A stretch of DNA of 64,000 bases from Plectonema cf. radiosum LEGE 06105 (GCF_015207665.1 NZ_JADEWL010000006.1:1-64000), one strand, 5' to 3'; numbered from the stretch's first letter, positions 17,942 through 29,700 are shown. Notes: generated by a model not told the origin, from the sequence alone. Numbers and translations are program-made.

Positions 17942-18673
17942 TCAGGCTACCAATCCAGAACGTAATGCTCTTACAGCTGCTTGAGTACGGTCATCAGCGC
18001 AAAGTTTGTTAAGAATATTGCGAACATGAGTTTTAACGGTACCAACTGTGATATATAGTTGCTCAGCAATTTCTCCGTTGCTATGTCCGGCTACTATTAA
18101 TTCTAAAATTTCTAATTCTCTTTGAGTTAAAGGGTAAGTTTCTAAAACTTGCTCGTATTCATAAGAAAGCGCTTCAATTTTTACTGTTTTCGCTTGTAAC
18201 GAGGTTTTATTGTCGAAGGTTTCCTGTCTTATCTGATGTAATACTATATTCGCGATCGCAGGGTCTATCCAAGAGTTACCGTAATGAGTTGCGTAAATTG
18301 CTTCTGTCAGTTTATCAATACTTGTATCTTTCATGTAATAGGAATCTGCTCCTGCTGCAAAAGCCGCAAGTACGGTATCGTTCGTGTGGTTCATTGTCAA
18401 AACCAAAATTCTTGTAGAAGTATCTCCCCTACTATTTTGAGATTCTCTAAATTTACGGGTAAGTTCAATCCCATCGATATCGGGTAAACCAATATCTACA
18501 AGTGCTACATCTGGCTTCATCGTTTCTAGCATTTTCAGCCCTTTAGTTGCGTTAGCTGCTTCTCCTATTACTTGCAGTTCGCTATTTGTCTGCAATGCAG
18601 CTTTTATTCCCATTCTAGTTAAATCATGGTCTTCAATTAACACAATACTGATTTCACTCATTGCTACACTCAT
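17942..18673 (-). CDS. NarL/FixJ-type response regulator
   Basis: The 243-residue protein has an N-terminal receiver domain (about 8-130) with acidic pocket EDHD, phospho-acceptor Asp60 in VALVDIGLPDIDG, and the Thr (VLTMNHT) and Lys (YYMKDTS) switch residues. A Gln/Lys-rich linker leads to a LuxR-type helix-turn-helix (about 178-240) with LTQRELEILELIVAGHSNGEIAEQL and TVGTVKTHVRNIL. It is therefore a DNA-binding regulator activated by phosphorylation. No kinase is adjacent on its strand; the two REC-kinase proteins start about 1 kb away on the other strand and could be partners (inference). Met5 is a possible alternative start. Confidence 0.9.
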   Translation of the reverse strand: MSVAMSEISIVLIEDHDLTRMGIKAALQTNSELQVIGEAANATKGLKMLETMKPDVALVDIGLPDIDGIELTRKFRESQNSRGDTSTRILVLTMNHTNDTVLAAFAAGADSYYMKDTSIDKLTEAIYATHYGNSWIDPAIANIVLHQIRQETFDNKTSLQAKTVKIEALSYEYEQVLETYPLTQRELEILELIVAGHSNGEIAEQLYITVGTVKTHVRNILNKLCADDRTQAAVRALRSGLVA

Positions 18674-19639
18674 ATGATTTTTATTTAATATATTTAGGAA
18701 ATCTTATTGATTGAAATTTTTTAATTAACATTCACAACTTAAGATAGAGGTTTTTTTTCAAGCATACATCCATCGACAGAAGTAACTGCAAAATTTTTGT
18801 TTAGTCTTTTGATATAGTTGATAATATATCTTAAGATACATTCAGATATCTAAATATATGCCGCACTAAATATATATATTGCTAAATATTGCGAATTTCT
18901 TGTTTTTACTCATTTAATTATTCATTTATAATTTACAACTTCAATTACCAATTGAAACCCTTTAAAATTATCAAAAATCAATAATGCTGATTTTGTTAAA
19001 GTTTTTATCTGCCGGACTTAAGAAAAACTTCTATTTCCCTTTAGCCACAAATATGCTGGGAAAACTCATACTAAGGACTGACGACGAATAAAAATGTATT
19101 TGCATAAAATAGAATCACAATTATAATATAGTATATTTTTTGACAAAAAATATTGTAAAATTAGTTAATTTGTCTGTTGATTGTAATCTTCTATGATTGA
19201 TTGCGGTTAATAAGTGCTTTTAGGACAATTGTTAGGTTAGTGGCATCATTATTTAGATTTTTGCGTCTAATAATTACTTACACTTACGCCAAGGACTACT
19301 CAGGCTTTTTACTTTCGTGGAATAAAATAATTAAAAAAGTTGTCAGAGAAGAAATAGTAATTAATAAATCAATATTTCATCAATAAAATAAGGTTTAAAA
19401 AAAAATTTGAGATTAATTTATGGTATAAAGATTCACGGTAGTTAATATAATTCAAGAGCTAAAGTATATATAGATTATCAGCATAAAATTTTGCTTGTGT
19501 TAAAAATAAGCAATTTAACTTATGATAAATCTGATATACATAAAAATTATCATAACCTAAAAAATATAATCATTGATCAGATGACTGGGAAAAATTTCAC
19601 GAAAATAAATTAACATCTAATAGCCTAAGTTGAAAAACG
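18674..19639. other. Long AT-rich divergent spacer
   Basis: This is 966 bases between the divergently read NarL-type regulator and a kinase gene. The stretch is strongly AT-rich. A 61-codon frame at 19201 begins with TTG, has no RBS and an Arg/Ile-rich composition, so I do not call it. No hairpin, repeat or RNA gene stands out. Both flanking promoters should be here. Confidence 0.4.
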
Positions 19640-20959
19640 ATGGACGAGAAGCTGAAAATCTTAATTATCGAAGATAATCAAATAGATCAAGCAACAATAT
19701 GTCGTGCTTTCACTAATGCTGGAGCAAGCAGAGAAATGTTAAAAGTAGTGGAAAGCAAAGACGCGATTGATGTTTTACAGAATACTTCCTATGACTGTAT
19801 TTTCTTGGATAATTGTTTGTCCGGAACTCAAACCTTAACATTGTTGAGAAAAGTACGTAGTTTAGGAATTCCAGTTCCTGTAGTTGTTCTAATTGAAAAC
19901 AGCGATAAAGGAATCATTGAAAAAGTAATCGCAGCAGGAGCTACAGATTACGTTAATAAATCGACATTATCGGCAGAAATTTTAGATTTAGTCACACGTA
20001 ACGCGATCGCAATCTATCAAACTAAAGCACAATTAGCTCTAGCGAATCAGCAAATACAGCAAAATAAGCAATTAATCATCAGTAAAACTCAAAAAATTGA
20101 ACAGCAAAAACAACAAATAAATTTACAAAATCTCAAGTTAATTGAAGCATTGGAGTTAAAATCGCAATTTTTAGCAACAATATCTCATGAATTACGGACT
20201 CCCATGAATGCGATTATTGGGTTTTCTCAATTGTTGCTGCGTCCTAAATCAGGTATACTTACACATCAGCAAAAGCAGATGATAGAACGTATCCTTAACA
20301 ATGGGAAAAATTTATTGATACTGGTTAACGAAATTTTAGAATTTTCTAAATTACAAGCAGGAAACTTAGATTTAAAACCAGAAATATTCGATATCACAAA
20401 ATTGGTTAAATTTAGTGTTGAAGAAATGCGTTCTTTAGCAGAAGCGAAAAAACTTTCCATAAACATTGACATCAATTTAGAAAATTCTATCTTATATAAT
20501 GACTCGTTGCGCGTGCGACAAATTTTAGCTAAACTGCTTTCAAACGCGATTAAATTTACGGAAACTGGTAGTATTAAGGTAAAAATCACAGAACTTTCTC
20601 ATAATCGTGTTGAATTAGCAGTTGAAGACACAGGAATTGGAATTGCCCTCGATAATATACAAAATATTTTTGAACCTTTCAGACAACTCGATCAAGGTAC
20701 CAATCGTAAATTTGGGGGTACGGGTTTGGGTTTACCTATAGTTAGTGCATTGGTAAATATGATGGGGGGAAAAATTACGATTGAAAGCCAATTAGGAAAA
20801 GGTTCGATATTTCGTGTAGAATTACTACGGCAAGTGTCATCTGTTTCAGATCAAGAAATTAGAGAAACTAACTATGATTCTTCTTTAAAACAGCTTGTAA
20901 ACAATCAGAAAAAAGGAGATTATAAACAAAAAAGGGATTCTAAACACCAGCAGAGATAA
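19640..20959 (+). CDS. Response-regulator/histidine-kinase hybrid (REC-HisKA-HATPase)
   Basis: The 439-residue protein has an N-terminal receiver (1-130; acidic pair ED in IIEDNQIDQ, acceptor Asp57 in CIFLDNC, Lys in YVNKSTL), a Gln/Lys-rich coiled coil (about 135-170), the HisKA dimer helix with His183 in ATISHELRTPMNAIIGFSQLL, and an ATPase domain (about 290-410) with N box LLSNAIKFTETG, G1 DTGIGI and G2 GGTGLGLPI. It is soluble and has no sensor domain, so its signal probably arrives by phosphotransfer to the receiver. The C-terminal tail is Lys/Gln-rich. Another kinase of the same design follows after 50 bases, so the two form an operon. Confidence 0.9.
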   Translation: MDEKLKILIIEDNQIDQATICRAFTNAGASREMLKVVESKDAIDVLQNTSYDCIFLDNCLSGTQTLTLLRKVRSLGIPVPVVVLIENSDKGIIEKVIAAGATDYVNKSTLSAEILDLVTRNAIAIYQTKAQLALANQQIQQNKQLIISKTQKIEQQKQQINLQNLKLIEALELKSQFLATISHELRTPMNAIIGFSQLLLRPKSGILTHQQKQMIERILNNGKNLLILVNEILEFSKLQAGNLDLKPEIFDITKLVKFSVEEMRSLAEAKKLSINIDINLENSILYNDSLRVRQILAKLLSNAIKFTETGSIKVKITELSHNRVELAVEDTGIGIALDNIQNIFEPFRQLDQGTNRKFGGTGLGLPIVSALVNMMGGKITIESQLGKGSIFRVELLRQVSSVSDQEIRETNYDSSLKQLVNNQKKGDYKQKRDSKHQQR

Positions 20960-21009
20960 TTAATAATTAATTCTGTATAAAAAATATCTATTCTATAAAA
21001 AGTCTTATT

Positions 21010-22122
21010 ATGTCACTTCAAGATTTGCAAATAGTAGATCGAATCTTAGCGGTTGATGATATTCCTGATAATCTACACTTAGTCCAAGCTATTTTGGAAA
21101 GTGAAGGATACGAAGTTAAGTTAGTAGTAAATGGTGAAACAGCATTAGAAGAAATTCAGCGATTGCCTCCAAGTTTGATACTCTTAGATGTAATGATGCC
21201 GGGAATAGATGGTTATGAAGTGACTCGTCGCATCCGTAATAATCCTGAGAATGATTACATTCCAATATTATTAGTTACAGCCTTTGACGATGCTAGTGTT
21301 GTTGAAGGTTTAGATGCAGGTGCCGATGATTTTATTCGCAAACCTTTCGACACAGACGAATTACTTGCCCGAGTACGCAGTCTTTTGCGTCTTAAGCACA
21401 GTATCGATGCACAGAAAGAAATGACACGTCAGCGAGAAGACTTTGTATCGCGTTTAACTCATGATTTGCGAACACCTTTAGTAGCTGCGGATAGAATGTT
21501 GAATTTATTTTTACAAGAAACATTCTGTCAGATTTCCCCAGAAATGAAAAAGGCGATCGCCGCAATGATTCGCAGCAATCATAACTTATTAGAAATGGTG
21601 AATACTCTGCTAGAGGTATCACGTTTTGAAGCTGGTAAAAAAACTTTGAATTTTGAAAGCTGTAATCTACTTTCCATAGTTGAGGAAGTAGTTCAAGAAT
21701 TAAGTCCACTAGCGCAAGAAAGAGATTTAACCATTGAATTTAAGAATAATTTACAACAAGCTGAAGATACTAGCGTGATTAAAAATGGAGATTGTTTAGA
21801 ATTGCGACGTGTTGTTAGTAACTTAATTGGTAATGCGATAAAATTCACTGACGAAGGTGGTGTGAAAATTCGTTTATCAGAATTAATATCCGATACAGGG
21901 CAAAGCTGGGTAAAATTAGAAGTTGAAGATACTGGGTATGGAATAGCTCAAGAAGACCAAAAAACTATCTTTGAACGTTTCCGTCAAGGTAGAAATAAAC
22001 GTTCCGGTAGTGGTTTAGGTCTTCATTTATCTAATCGGATTATAGAAACACATCGGGGAAAAATTCAAGTTTTGTCTGAACTTGGTAAAGGTAGTTTGTT
22101 TACTGTTTTGCTACCTAAATGA
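21010..22122 (+). CDS. Response-regulator/histidine-kinase hybrid (REC-HisKA-HATPase), second of pair
   Basis: The 370-residue protein starts with a classic receiver (about 10-125: AVDDIPDN, Asp60 in LILLDVMMPGIDGYE, Lys in FIRKPFD), then HisKA with His151 in RLTHDLRTPLVAADRML, then the ATPase domain with VVSNLIGNAIKFTDEGG, EVEDTGYGIA and RSGSGLGLHLS. There is no membrane or sensor domain. The receiver is much more canonical than that of the preceding gene, whose switch region is looser. The two probably work in a phosphorelay or have a shared regulator target. A single CRISPR-like repeat lies 24 bases after the stop codon. Confidence 0.9.
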   Translation: MSLQDLQIVDRILAVDDIPDNLHLVQAILESEGYEVKLVVNGETALEEIQRLPPSLILLDVMMPGIDGYEVTRRIRNNPENDYIPILLVTAFDDASVVEGLDAGADDFIRKPFDTDELLARVRSLLRLKHSIDAQKEMTRQREDFVSRLTHDLRTPLVAADRMLNLFLQETFCQISPEMKKAIAAMIRSNHNLLEMVNTLLEVSRFEAGKKTLNFESCNLLSIVEEVVQELSPLAQERDLTIEFKNNLQQAEDTSVIKNGDCLELRRVVSNLIGNAIKFTDEGGVKIRLSELISDTGQSWVKLEVEDTGYGIAQEDQKTIFERFRQGRNKRSGSGLGLHLSNRIIETHRGKIQVLSELGKGSLFTVLLPK

Positions 22123-22146
22123 TTAGTACAACAAGCCAAAGTTCCT

Positions 22147-22184
22147 GTTTCAATCCCCCTGGAGGGATTAGTTTGAATTGCAAT
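22147..22184. other. Solitary CRISPR-repeat-like sequence
   Basis: The 38-base stretch begins GTTTCAATCCC, has a GGGATT arm complementary to AATCCC, and ends GAATTGCAAT, the layout of cyanobacterial CRISPR repeats of the GTTTCAATCCC...GAATTGCAAC type. Only one unit is present: no second copy follows at a spacer distance and no cas gene is in the window. It could be a relic or a chance match. Confidence 0.35.
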
Positions 22185-22677
22185 GGGTATAGAGCGTCAA
22201 GTCTGTTCCATCTAGAGAATCTAGGAGATTGTTAGACTTTTTTTGGTACTGAGCGAGAAGTTTGTTCTGGGTGCAATGCCGATGTTAGATTATTGATAAT
22301 TAATTATTTTTAGATGAAATGCCAATTAATACTTAAATATTTTTAGATATAGCTTTTCTCAGTCAACCAGAGTTCGGGATATTTCAGCGAACAGGACTGA
22401 TTCACCGACAACTTATCGAGGAACGAGGCTCGCGTAGCGTGTGTGCTATGCCGACGAAGAACGCCTAAAAATTGAAATAAAAAATACGCCTATTTGCAGA
22501 TTGCATAATAAGCGTATCGGGTTCGCGACAATATAATTCGTTGGTTAATTAGGTATCATTTCGATCGCTAACAACGTTGTACTTCTCTCCAAGGGTGGGG
22601 AGTATTTCGATCGTACTCACGAAGCTGACAGTAGAAATGCTTGAATAGTTTTTTGAAGTATTTTAAACATAGTTTAT

Positions 22678-22768
22678 TAGACATCTCCGAAAAAGAATGT
22701 AGAGACGCGAAATTTCGCGTCTCTACAAGGTTTCTGGATGACGCATAATTAATTTTTGGAGATGTCTA
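22678..22768. mobile_element. MITE, copy 1 (TA-flanked, palindromic core)
   Basis: The element is 91 bases with perfect 11-bp terminal inverted repeats, TAGACATCTCC and GGAGATGTCTA; the outer TA at each end fits a TA target duplication as made by IS630/Tc1-like transposases. A perfect 30-bp palindrome fills 22698-22727. The first 78 bases are identical to the copy at 58857-58948. It has no coding capacity, so it is a non-autonomous element. Confidence 0.85.
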
Positions 22769-23002
22769 TTTTCATTTATTTAATCGCTACAATACTAATT
22801 TAGAATTTATTGCATAAATAAAGACACAATATCGCATAAAAAAACTGATATTTTTTAATACTTATATTATGAATTTAGCCTGTGTTATTACTTGATTTCT
22901 ACCAGCATAAACAATGTTCCCAGAGTCCTTAAAGTCTTTTTTTATAATTATTGCTTAAGTTTTTTTACCTATGGGTTCCCCGATCAAATAAATTTAAATT
23001 CT

Positions 23003-23029
23003 GGGATGGACATCCTTGCCCGTCCGAAT
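23003..23029 (-). repeat. 27-base dispersed repeat, copy 1
   Basis: Its reverse complement, starting ATTCGGACGGGC, matches 58799-58825 with three differences. Both copies lie near a MITE copy (235 bases from it here, 31 bases at the other site), in opposite orientations. Confidence 0.7.
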
Positions 23030-23215
23030 TTCCATCACTTTAATTTGGATTGCATTCAACCGAAAAGTGCAATAAATATCGCAACCAAATCAATTTCCCC
23101 CATTGTAAATACCCAATTCAAAGCTTTTGAGACGCAATTTATCGCGTCTCTAGCTCAGTAATATCATGGACAAATCAGTAATTTATAACTCCGGTGGTAC
23201 TAATTCCTAACTTTC

Positions 23216-26089
23216 TCAATCAACCTTAAAAGTACCCACACTCTGTTGCAGACGCTGAGAAATTTCTACAGTTTGCTGTAGTGATACAGATGCTTGCTCA
23301 GAATAAGTTGTAGTACGTTGGGAGATATTAGCAATATCTTTGATCAAATCACTAACTGCTTGAGATGTTTGCACTTGAGATGCAGTAGCCTGCGAAATAG
23401 AATTTACTAAGGAGTCAATTTGACGGGAAACCTGTAAAATCTCATTCAAGGAATATTTAGCATCTTCAACAACACGGGTTCCTTCGACTACGGTAGTAAC
23501 TCCAAATTCAATCGACTCTACTAACTCACTGGTTTCTCGCTGGATGTTTTCTACTACTTGCTCAATTTCTTTGGTTGCAGAAGCACTTTTGGCTGCAAGT
23601 TCACTAACTTCCTCAGCAACTACGGCAAAACCTTGTCCTTGCTCACCAGCACGTGCTGCTTCAATTCCAGCGTTGATTGCTAATAGGTTGGTTTGCATGG
23701 AAATTTGGTGAATTAATGCTACAACTCTACTAATTTCTTGAGTAGATTCACCCAAACGTTTTACTTTTTTCGCAGTTTCACCAACGGTTTCTCGTAAATT
23801 AACAATATTCTGTACTGTTAAATCCATTGCTGCATCGCTTTGTGTCGCAGCAGTTGCAGCAGAGTTAGCAACTACAGCAGCTTGATAAGCGTTTTGTGCT
23901 ACTGTTTTGATGGAATCTGTCATGCTATCAACTGCATTTAAAGTCCGGTTGATTTCCGCTGCTTGGGTTTTAGCTTCCGTTGCTAAGAGAGCGATCGCGC
24001 TGGAATTAGAACCCAAAGAGTCATTCACCTGAGAAGCTGATGTTTTGACTTCGGTGACAATTTCCCGCAAATTTTCGACAATTGAGTTGAAAAAGTCGGC
24101 AACGGTACCAATTTCTCCTTCAATGACATCAGCACGTACCGTTAAATCTCCCATTGCTGCACCTTCAACATTATTCAGCAATTCCAGAAGCTGCATTTGC
24201 AGTTTTTCTTTTTGCTTTCGTTCAATCTCAGAAGTGGTTTCGGCTGTGTTTCTTCCTTGCTGTATCTGTTGTAAAAGTTCTGCTTGCTCTAAAGCGTAGC
24301 CAATTTGAATCCCTACTTGTTTAAACAAGTTTACTTCTATTTCTTGCCAAGAACGCATACCCGCACAATCATGAGCAACCAATAAACCGTGTAATTTGTT
24401 GCTGACAAAAACTGGTGCTAGTAAAAACGCTTTAACATCCAACTCTTTAAGCTGTTCGAGGTAAGATTGGTTTAAACGTAAATCCTGAATATTTTCAACT
24501 ACTTTAATGCTGCCAAATTCGTATTCATCTGGATATTCGTTTACTAAATAAGGATCATCAACTTTTATCCCTAAAACAGCATTTAAACTGTAATCAACCG
24601 ATTCAGCAATAATTTCACCTGTTGATTCTTCTAATTTATAGAAAACGACTCGATTTACTTGTAAAGTTTCTTGTGTAGTTGTGACAACTGTTTTGAGAAT
24701 TGTTTCGGCGTTGAGAGTTTCTCGAATCCGGCTGGTAATTTCGTTTAATTGCAGTGCCATTTTCGCTTCTAATTCTTGACGGCGGACTTGAGTAATAATA
24801 CTATCTGCCATCGTATTGAAATTAACTGCCAAATCCCCAATTTCATCAGTAGCAAAAACCTCTGCACGAGAATTGCGATCGCCCGACGCAAATTTCTGTG
24901 CAGTTTCTTGCAGGTTTTCGATGGGAAGAATCATGGCTCGACGTAAAATTATCGCCCAAAAACCAACTACAAACAAAGCTATTAAGATAGTTAGAGCTTG
25001 TTCTCGTAAACTCTGATTTAAGAAATTATTCAGGGCTGTTTCGGGAGTTCCTCGCACCAAAACAGCAGGAGATTTTTCTGAGTAAATGACTTGTTGATTG
25101 TCTACTAATTCAATAATTTGGTTGGGAACAGCCTTGGCTGCAACTGTATAATTTATACCTTCTACATTGATGCGTCCGGTAACAATTCTACCTTTAGCTT
25201 GTGCTGCTGCTGCTAATAAAGATTTACTTTCGGGAGGTAAAGATATATTCGGTGTAGCTCTATTTGCTTCGGAACTAATTTGAAGAGATGTTGCTAGCTC
25301 AAATTCTCCTGTGGGTTTGTTTAAATAAATCGCGCTATAACCACCATTCATGGCTTGTAAAGTTTTCTTGACAATAGAATCTTTGCCGTTGACAATATCC
25401 CCAGAAACCAAAGCACCAATGACTTCTTGGGTTTGAGGATTTTTTACAGGTGTGACAGTATAGCGAATTAAAGCATCTTTATTTTTCAGATTTTCGGGTA
25501 AGGATGGAAATTCTTTACTCAATTCTGAAGCATTAATAATCGCACTTGCTTTAATTTGTCGGGGATTTTGTAAAACCTGACTGACTAAATTATTAGGGTT
25601 AAAAGTCTCACCTATACGGTTAGTATTAGCACTAGCAATAATATTTAAATCTGTACCTACCAAAATCGCATATTCAATGTTTCTGGCTTTGATTTCGTTT
25701 TGCAAAATTCGCTCAACAGAAGTTATCAAAGTGTTGTTTAAAGAGCGATTAGCAGCCTTGAATGTAGCTGCTGTAATAATCGCCTCATTATCGGATTGTC
25801 CCCGAAAACCAAAACCCATTTGGTCGATTTTGATATTGTAATTAATATCCGCTACCGCAATTTCTGACTTGGTTTGTTCGAGCAACTGATTCCGCAAACC
25901 TTGAGTAATAATCAAGGTACCTCCGATACCTATACCCAAGATAGATACCAATTGACAGAAAATTAATGCAATCAATTGTTTACGGCTAATTGGCAGGTTA
26001 TAAAACTTTTTTAGCCAAGTTTTTTGCTTGTTCGATGAAGTTGTTTTAACAGAAAAAGTTTGTGGCGATACTTTAGAAGTATAATTCAT
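23216..26089 (-). CDS. Methyl-accepting chemotaxis protein with Cache, GAF and two HAMP regions
   Basis: The 957 residues show: cytoplasmic N-terminus; membrane helix 1 (about 38-62); a periplasmic Cache-like domain (about 70-345, with [20 protein letters not shown]); membrane helix 2 (about 362-384); HAMP; a GAF domain (about 440-600); a second HAMP-like segment ([18 protein letters not shown]); and the MCP signalling helices with hairpin tip [23 protein letters not shown]. It relays signals to CheA through CheW. At the GAF positions where a DXCF photoreceptor has cysteines, this one has DDPYLV and QSYLEQL, so it should not bind a bilin there. A 686-base spacer separates it from cheA, so it probably has its own promoter. 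Confidence 0.9.
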   Translation of the reverse strand: MNYTSKVSPQTFSVKTTSSNKQKTWLKKFYNLPISRKQLIALIFCQLVSILGIGIGGTLIITQGLRNQLLEQTKSEIAVADINYNIKIDQMGFGFRGQSDNEAIITAATFKAANRSLNNTLITSVERILQNEIKARNIEYAILVGTDLNIIASANTNRIGETFNPNNLVSQVLQNPRQIKASAIINASELSKEFPSLPENLKNKDALIRYTVTPVKNPQTQEVIGALVSGDIVNGKDSIVKKTLQAMNGGYSAIYLNKPTGEFELATSLQISSEANRATPNISLPPESKSLLAAAAQAKGRIVTGRINVEGINYTVAAKAVPNQIIELVDNQQVIYSEKSPAVLVRGTPETALNNFLNQSLREQALTILIALFVVGFWAIILRRAMILPIENLQETAQKFASGDRNSRAEVFATDEIGDLAVNFNTMADSIITQVRRQELEAKMALQLNEITSRIRETLNAETILKTVVTTTQETLQVNRVVFYKLEESTGEIIAESVDYSLNAVLGIKVDDPYLVNEYPDEYEFGSIKVVENIQDLRLNQSYLEQLKELDVKAFLLAPVFVSNKLHGLLVAHDCAGMRSWQEIEVNLFKQVGIQIGYALEQAELLQQIQQGRNTAETTSEIERKQKEKLQMQLLELLNNVEGAAMGDLTVRADVIEGEIGTVADFFNSIVENLREIVTEVKTSASQVNDSLGSNSSAIALLATEAKTQAAEINRTLNAVDSMTDSIKTVAQNAYQAAVVANSAATAATQSDAAMDLTVQNIVNLRETVGETAKKVKRLGESTQEISRVVALIHQISMQTNLLAINAGIEAARAGEQGQGFAVVAEEVSELAAKSASATKEIEQVVENIQRETSELVESIEFGVTTVVEGTRVVEDAKYSLNEILQVSRQIDSLVNSISQATASQVQTSQAVSDLIKDIANISQRTTTYSEQASVSLQQTVEISQRLQQSVGTFKVD

Positions 26090-26775
26090 TGGTTTGGCTA
26101 AGGTTTTGTCAGGTAAATATCGGAAATTATTTAGTGATTTTATTGATTAGAACTATTAAATATAAACCTGATTCGACAGATTTATTAAGCTAATTTCAAA
26201 CAAATTTAAACTAAATTAATTAATTTATTTGTATTTTTAATTCAGTTTATTTTTAATAAATTTGCTTTTTTTTATTTAATTAATAAAAATCATAAAAATA
26301 CTTTCATGCCGCACCTAGCTGATAGGAAATCTTACTTAATCTTAATTATTGTTTGCATCATCAATTTACAATATTTTATAAAAAACTTATGTATATTAAA
26401 TTACTCAGACTTTATGCTTAAATAACGACATTCTATATTAATAATTATGTTCAAAAATCAAGATCATAGCTGTAAGTTTGCTTTAAAGATAGTTTGTTTT
26501 TTGAGTAAGTAGAGACGCAAAATAATACCCTATGACGCTATCGCTTCACGCTTTCGCGTGAACCCTATCGCGTCTCTACATTAGGTTAATCGTTTATTCA
26601 CAGTTTTAACTCAACTGTATTGCAATATCTCAAAGATATCGGGTGAATAGATTATTGGAAGATATTTATAAAATATAAATAAAATGATTTATCTTAATTT
26701 ATCTTAATTTAAAAATCAAAAAATCAAGTTATGAGTCGATTAATGAATCAGCTCATAACTCAAACAATCCTATCA
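26090..26775. other. Spacer between cheA-like gene and second receptor gene
   Basis: The spacer is AT-rich and holds one nested inverted repeat at 26509-26579. There is no protein-like frame. The promoter of the second receptor gene (start at 26089, minus strand) should lie in this stretch. Confidence 0.45.
26509..26579. repeat. Nested inverted repeat with GTAGAGACGC ends
   Basis: GTAGAGACGC at 26509-26518 is complementary to GCGTCTCTAC at 26570-26579, and between them TCACGC (26546-26551) pairs with GCGTGA (26556-26561). The outer arms share their sequence with the core palindrome of the MITEs at 22678 and 58857. Confidence 0.75.
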
Positions 26776-29700
26776 TTAACCTTTGCTAACTCCAGCGACA
26801 GAAAAAATCATCTCCTCCAAAGTTCGGAGTAATTCTTGTTCGTTGTAAGGTTTAGAAAAATAAGCTAAGGCTCCTAACTGCATTGCTAATTGTCGATGCT
26901 TATCGCTACTACGAGAAGTCAACATCGCAACGGGTATATTTTTTAAATCACTGTTTGATTTTACTCGACCTAAAAAGCCGTAACCATCAACGCGAGGCAT
27001 TTCGATATCACAAATTACAGCCTGTACAATTAAACCAGTTTGAAGTTTTTCCAACGCATCTTGACCGTCTTTTGCTTGTTCTACTTGATACCCACCCTTT
27101 TCCAAAGTTAATGCTAAAAAGCGCCGGACATTGATCGAATCATCTACAATCAAAATTGTACCCTTGCCCTTAGTTACGTGTTCTAGAGCTTGTTCCTCTG
27201 TTTGATGTAGAAAAGCAGTTTTTAACTTTGTTGATGGTAGTTGATTGTTTTTAGGAGTACGTTCGTTAGCAGCTATCCAGTAAAGCAATTCCCCAGCATT
27301 AACTAAAGCTACTACTCTTCCATCACCGAGAATTGTACAGTTGTTGAAACCCGCTGGTAACGGTATATCTCCTTCTACCCGACGAATCGCAACTTCCATT
27401 TCTCCCCAACAACGGTCAATTTGTATTGCTACTAATTGATTGCTATTGTTGATAATTAATACACTACTAGCATTAATTGCTGGAGGAGTTTCCAAGTCGG
27501 GATTATTGTAACGAGGACAATTAAACTGTAAATAATCACCAAGCCCAATCAAGGGTAAGCTTTTTCCTTGCCAATTCAGAACTTGTCCACCACCCACAGG
27601 GAATACTTGTTCTTCATCAAGTAAAAATATTTCCTCAACCACATCTGTTGGGAAAGCTAGTAACATTCGACTGCTTTCTACCAAGAGAACTCGGGAAACT
27701 GATAGAGTGAAAGGCATTGACAGCGTAAATGTAGTTCCAACTCCGGGTACCGTATCAACTTTGATATCTCCCCGAATTTGTTTAAGATTGTTACGAACCA
27801 CATCCATACCTACACCGCGACCGGATAATGCTGTAACTTGGTCAGAAGTGGTAAATCCAGGCTCAAAAATTAACGATAATATTTCTTCATCGGTAGCCTG
27901 ATTAATCAAAGATTCATCCAACCCCATGCTGATAGCACGGTTGCGAACTTTATCTAGGGAAATACCATTACCATCATCGCGCATGGTAATTATGGTACGA
28001 TTGGAACGGTTGATGGCTTTAATTTCAATTAAACCTTGTTCTGGCTTACCTTGTTGTATTCTGGTGCTGGGGTCTTCAATACCGTGGTCAAAAGCATTTC
28101 TCAGCAGGTGCATCAAGGGGTCATTTAAAGCTTCTAAAATTCTCCTTTCAATTAAAATACTCGCACCTTCTATTTTTAACTGAGCATTTTTACCGTATTC
28201 TACGCACAAATCCCGTAAAGCTCTGGGAAAACGGTCAGTTAAATCCGATAGCGGACGCATCCGCACTTGAGTCAGCTTACGCTGCAATTGTTTTGAGGTT
28301 TTATTTAATTTCCGCGAAACGTTGTCTGTATCGTCAAGACTAATTTGTACGTCAGTTGTCACCTCTTGTACCATGACGATGGTTTCCATCACTTCTTGGG
28401 ACAAAAGACTCATCTCACTGTAACGATCCATTTCCAAAGCATCAAATTCATTATTGATGCTATCGGATTCATAAATCTTGTGAGATTCAATATTCGTACC
28501 TTCTCCTGGAATCATCGCCAGAGATTGAACAGGATATGGTATTGTAGCTTGAGTAGCAATTTTATCGTATGAAGTACGCAAACGTTGATTTTCGCGATCG
28601 AGAACTTGTACCCTTTGGCTGAGATTGCGAACTAGTTTACGCAATCTTTCCATTTGTAAGTTTAGTCCGTTGCGTTGAATAATCAGTTCGCCGAATAAAT
28701 CGTTAATTTCTTCGAGTTGCTTACTAGGAACCCGGACTGTATTTTCTAAGGTTTCACTTTTAGCAGCCGCAACTGGTTCAGGCTTGCGTTCGACAAATGG
28801 TTGATTTACGTTAGTAGCAAATTCTTGAGCGGTTGCGGGTGTATGTACCTCAACTTCATCAAACTCAGAAGCAGCGCTTTCTTGAGCAAAAGCCGCCTCC
28901 AAAGCTTCAAAATCTGCGGTAATTATATCTTCAACCAGCCAGTTTTCTTCCCCTGTATCTTCGACTTCCTCTACTTCTGTCGATTGTGTAAAATGCTCTA
29001 CTTCGATATCAGTTACGATTTGGGTTTCCTCTATGCCACCCAATTCTAAGTGTGTAGGTAAACTTTCGATTTGATTTGTTAATACCAAAGCTTGGCAACG
29101 TCTCCATCCAGCAAGGGCTGCACGCGCTATTTCTTCGACTTGTTCCTGGGGGACAATTTCCAATAACGAAGTAACTGACTCGCAAAAGCCGCTGAAAGCC
29201 TGCAATTGCAGCATCTCACCCAAACCACCCAACTCCGCCGCCATAATCGCAACTTCTTCTTTCAGACAAGGTTGCTCGCGATCGGCTAATACTGACTCCA
29301 GACGCTGCAAACACCCTTCTACTTCGGTTTCAAATAACAAGGGTATAATATCTTGCCCATCTTCAGGTGATAACATCGAAGAAGCATCTTCTGGGCTAGG
29401 ATCTCCCAAACGCTGATGCAGTTCTTCAAAAACTGGGTAGCAAAAACTTGCTAACCACTGCTCGTCTAATTCATGACCTTCTGAATGCAATTCTACTATT
29501 TGCCGCAGCCAATCGACTCCAGACAAAAGTAGACTTTGTAATTGGGTATCAACTTCTAAAGAGCTTTTCCTCGTTTTCAGAACTTTGAACGAATCTTCCA
29601 GACGGTGAGCCAAATCGCTCAGGGAGCGAAATCCCATCATAGCCGCTCCTCCTTTAATCGAATGAGCGGCTCGAAGCGCGGCGTTGATCTTTTCCAAGTC

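Larger units (their letters stand above)
22123..23215. other. Spacer rich in repeat elements
   Basis: About 1.1 kb with no protein-like frame. It holds, in order, a solitary CRISPR-repeat-like sequence (22147-22184), a GCGTAGCG-type palindromic tract near 22430, a MITE (22678-22768), a 27-base dispersed repeat (23003-23029), and a GAGACGC..GCGTCTC hairpin near 23130-23155. It behaves as a landing zone for small elements between two signalling loci. Confidence 0.6.

Noticed and set aside
19201-19386. 61-codon frame in the kinase/NarL spacer
   Set aside because: TTG start, no RBS, composition follows the AT-rich background.
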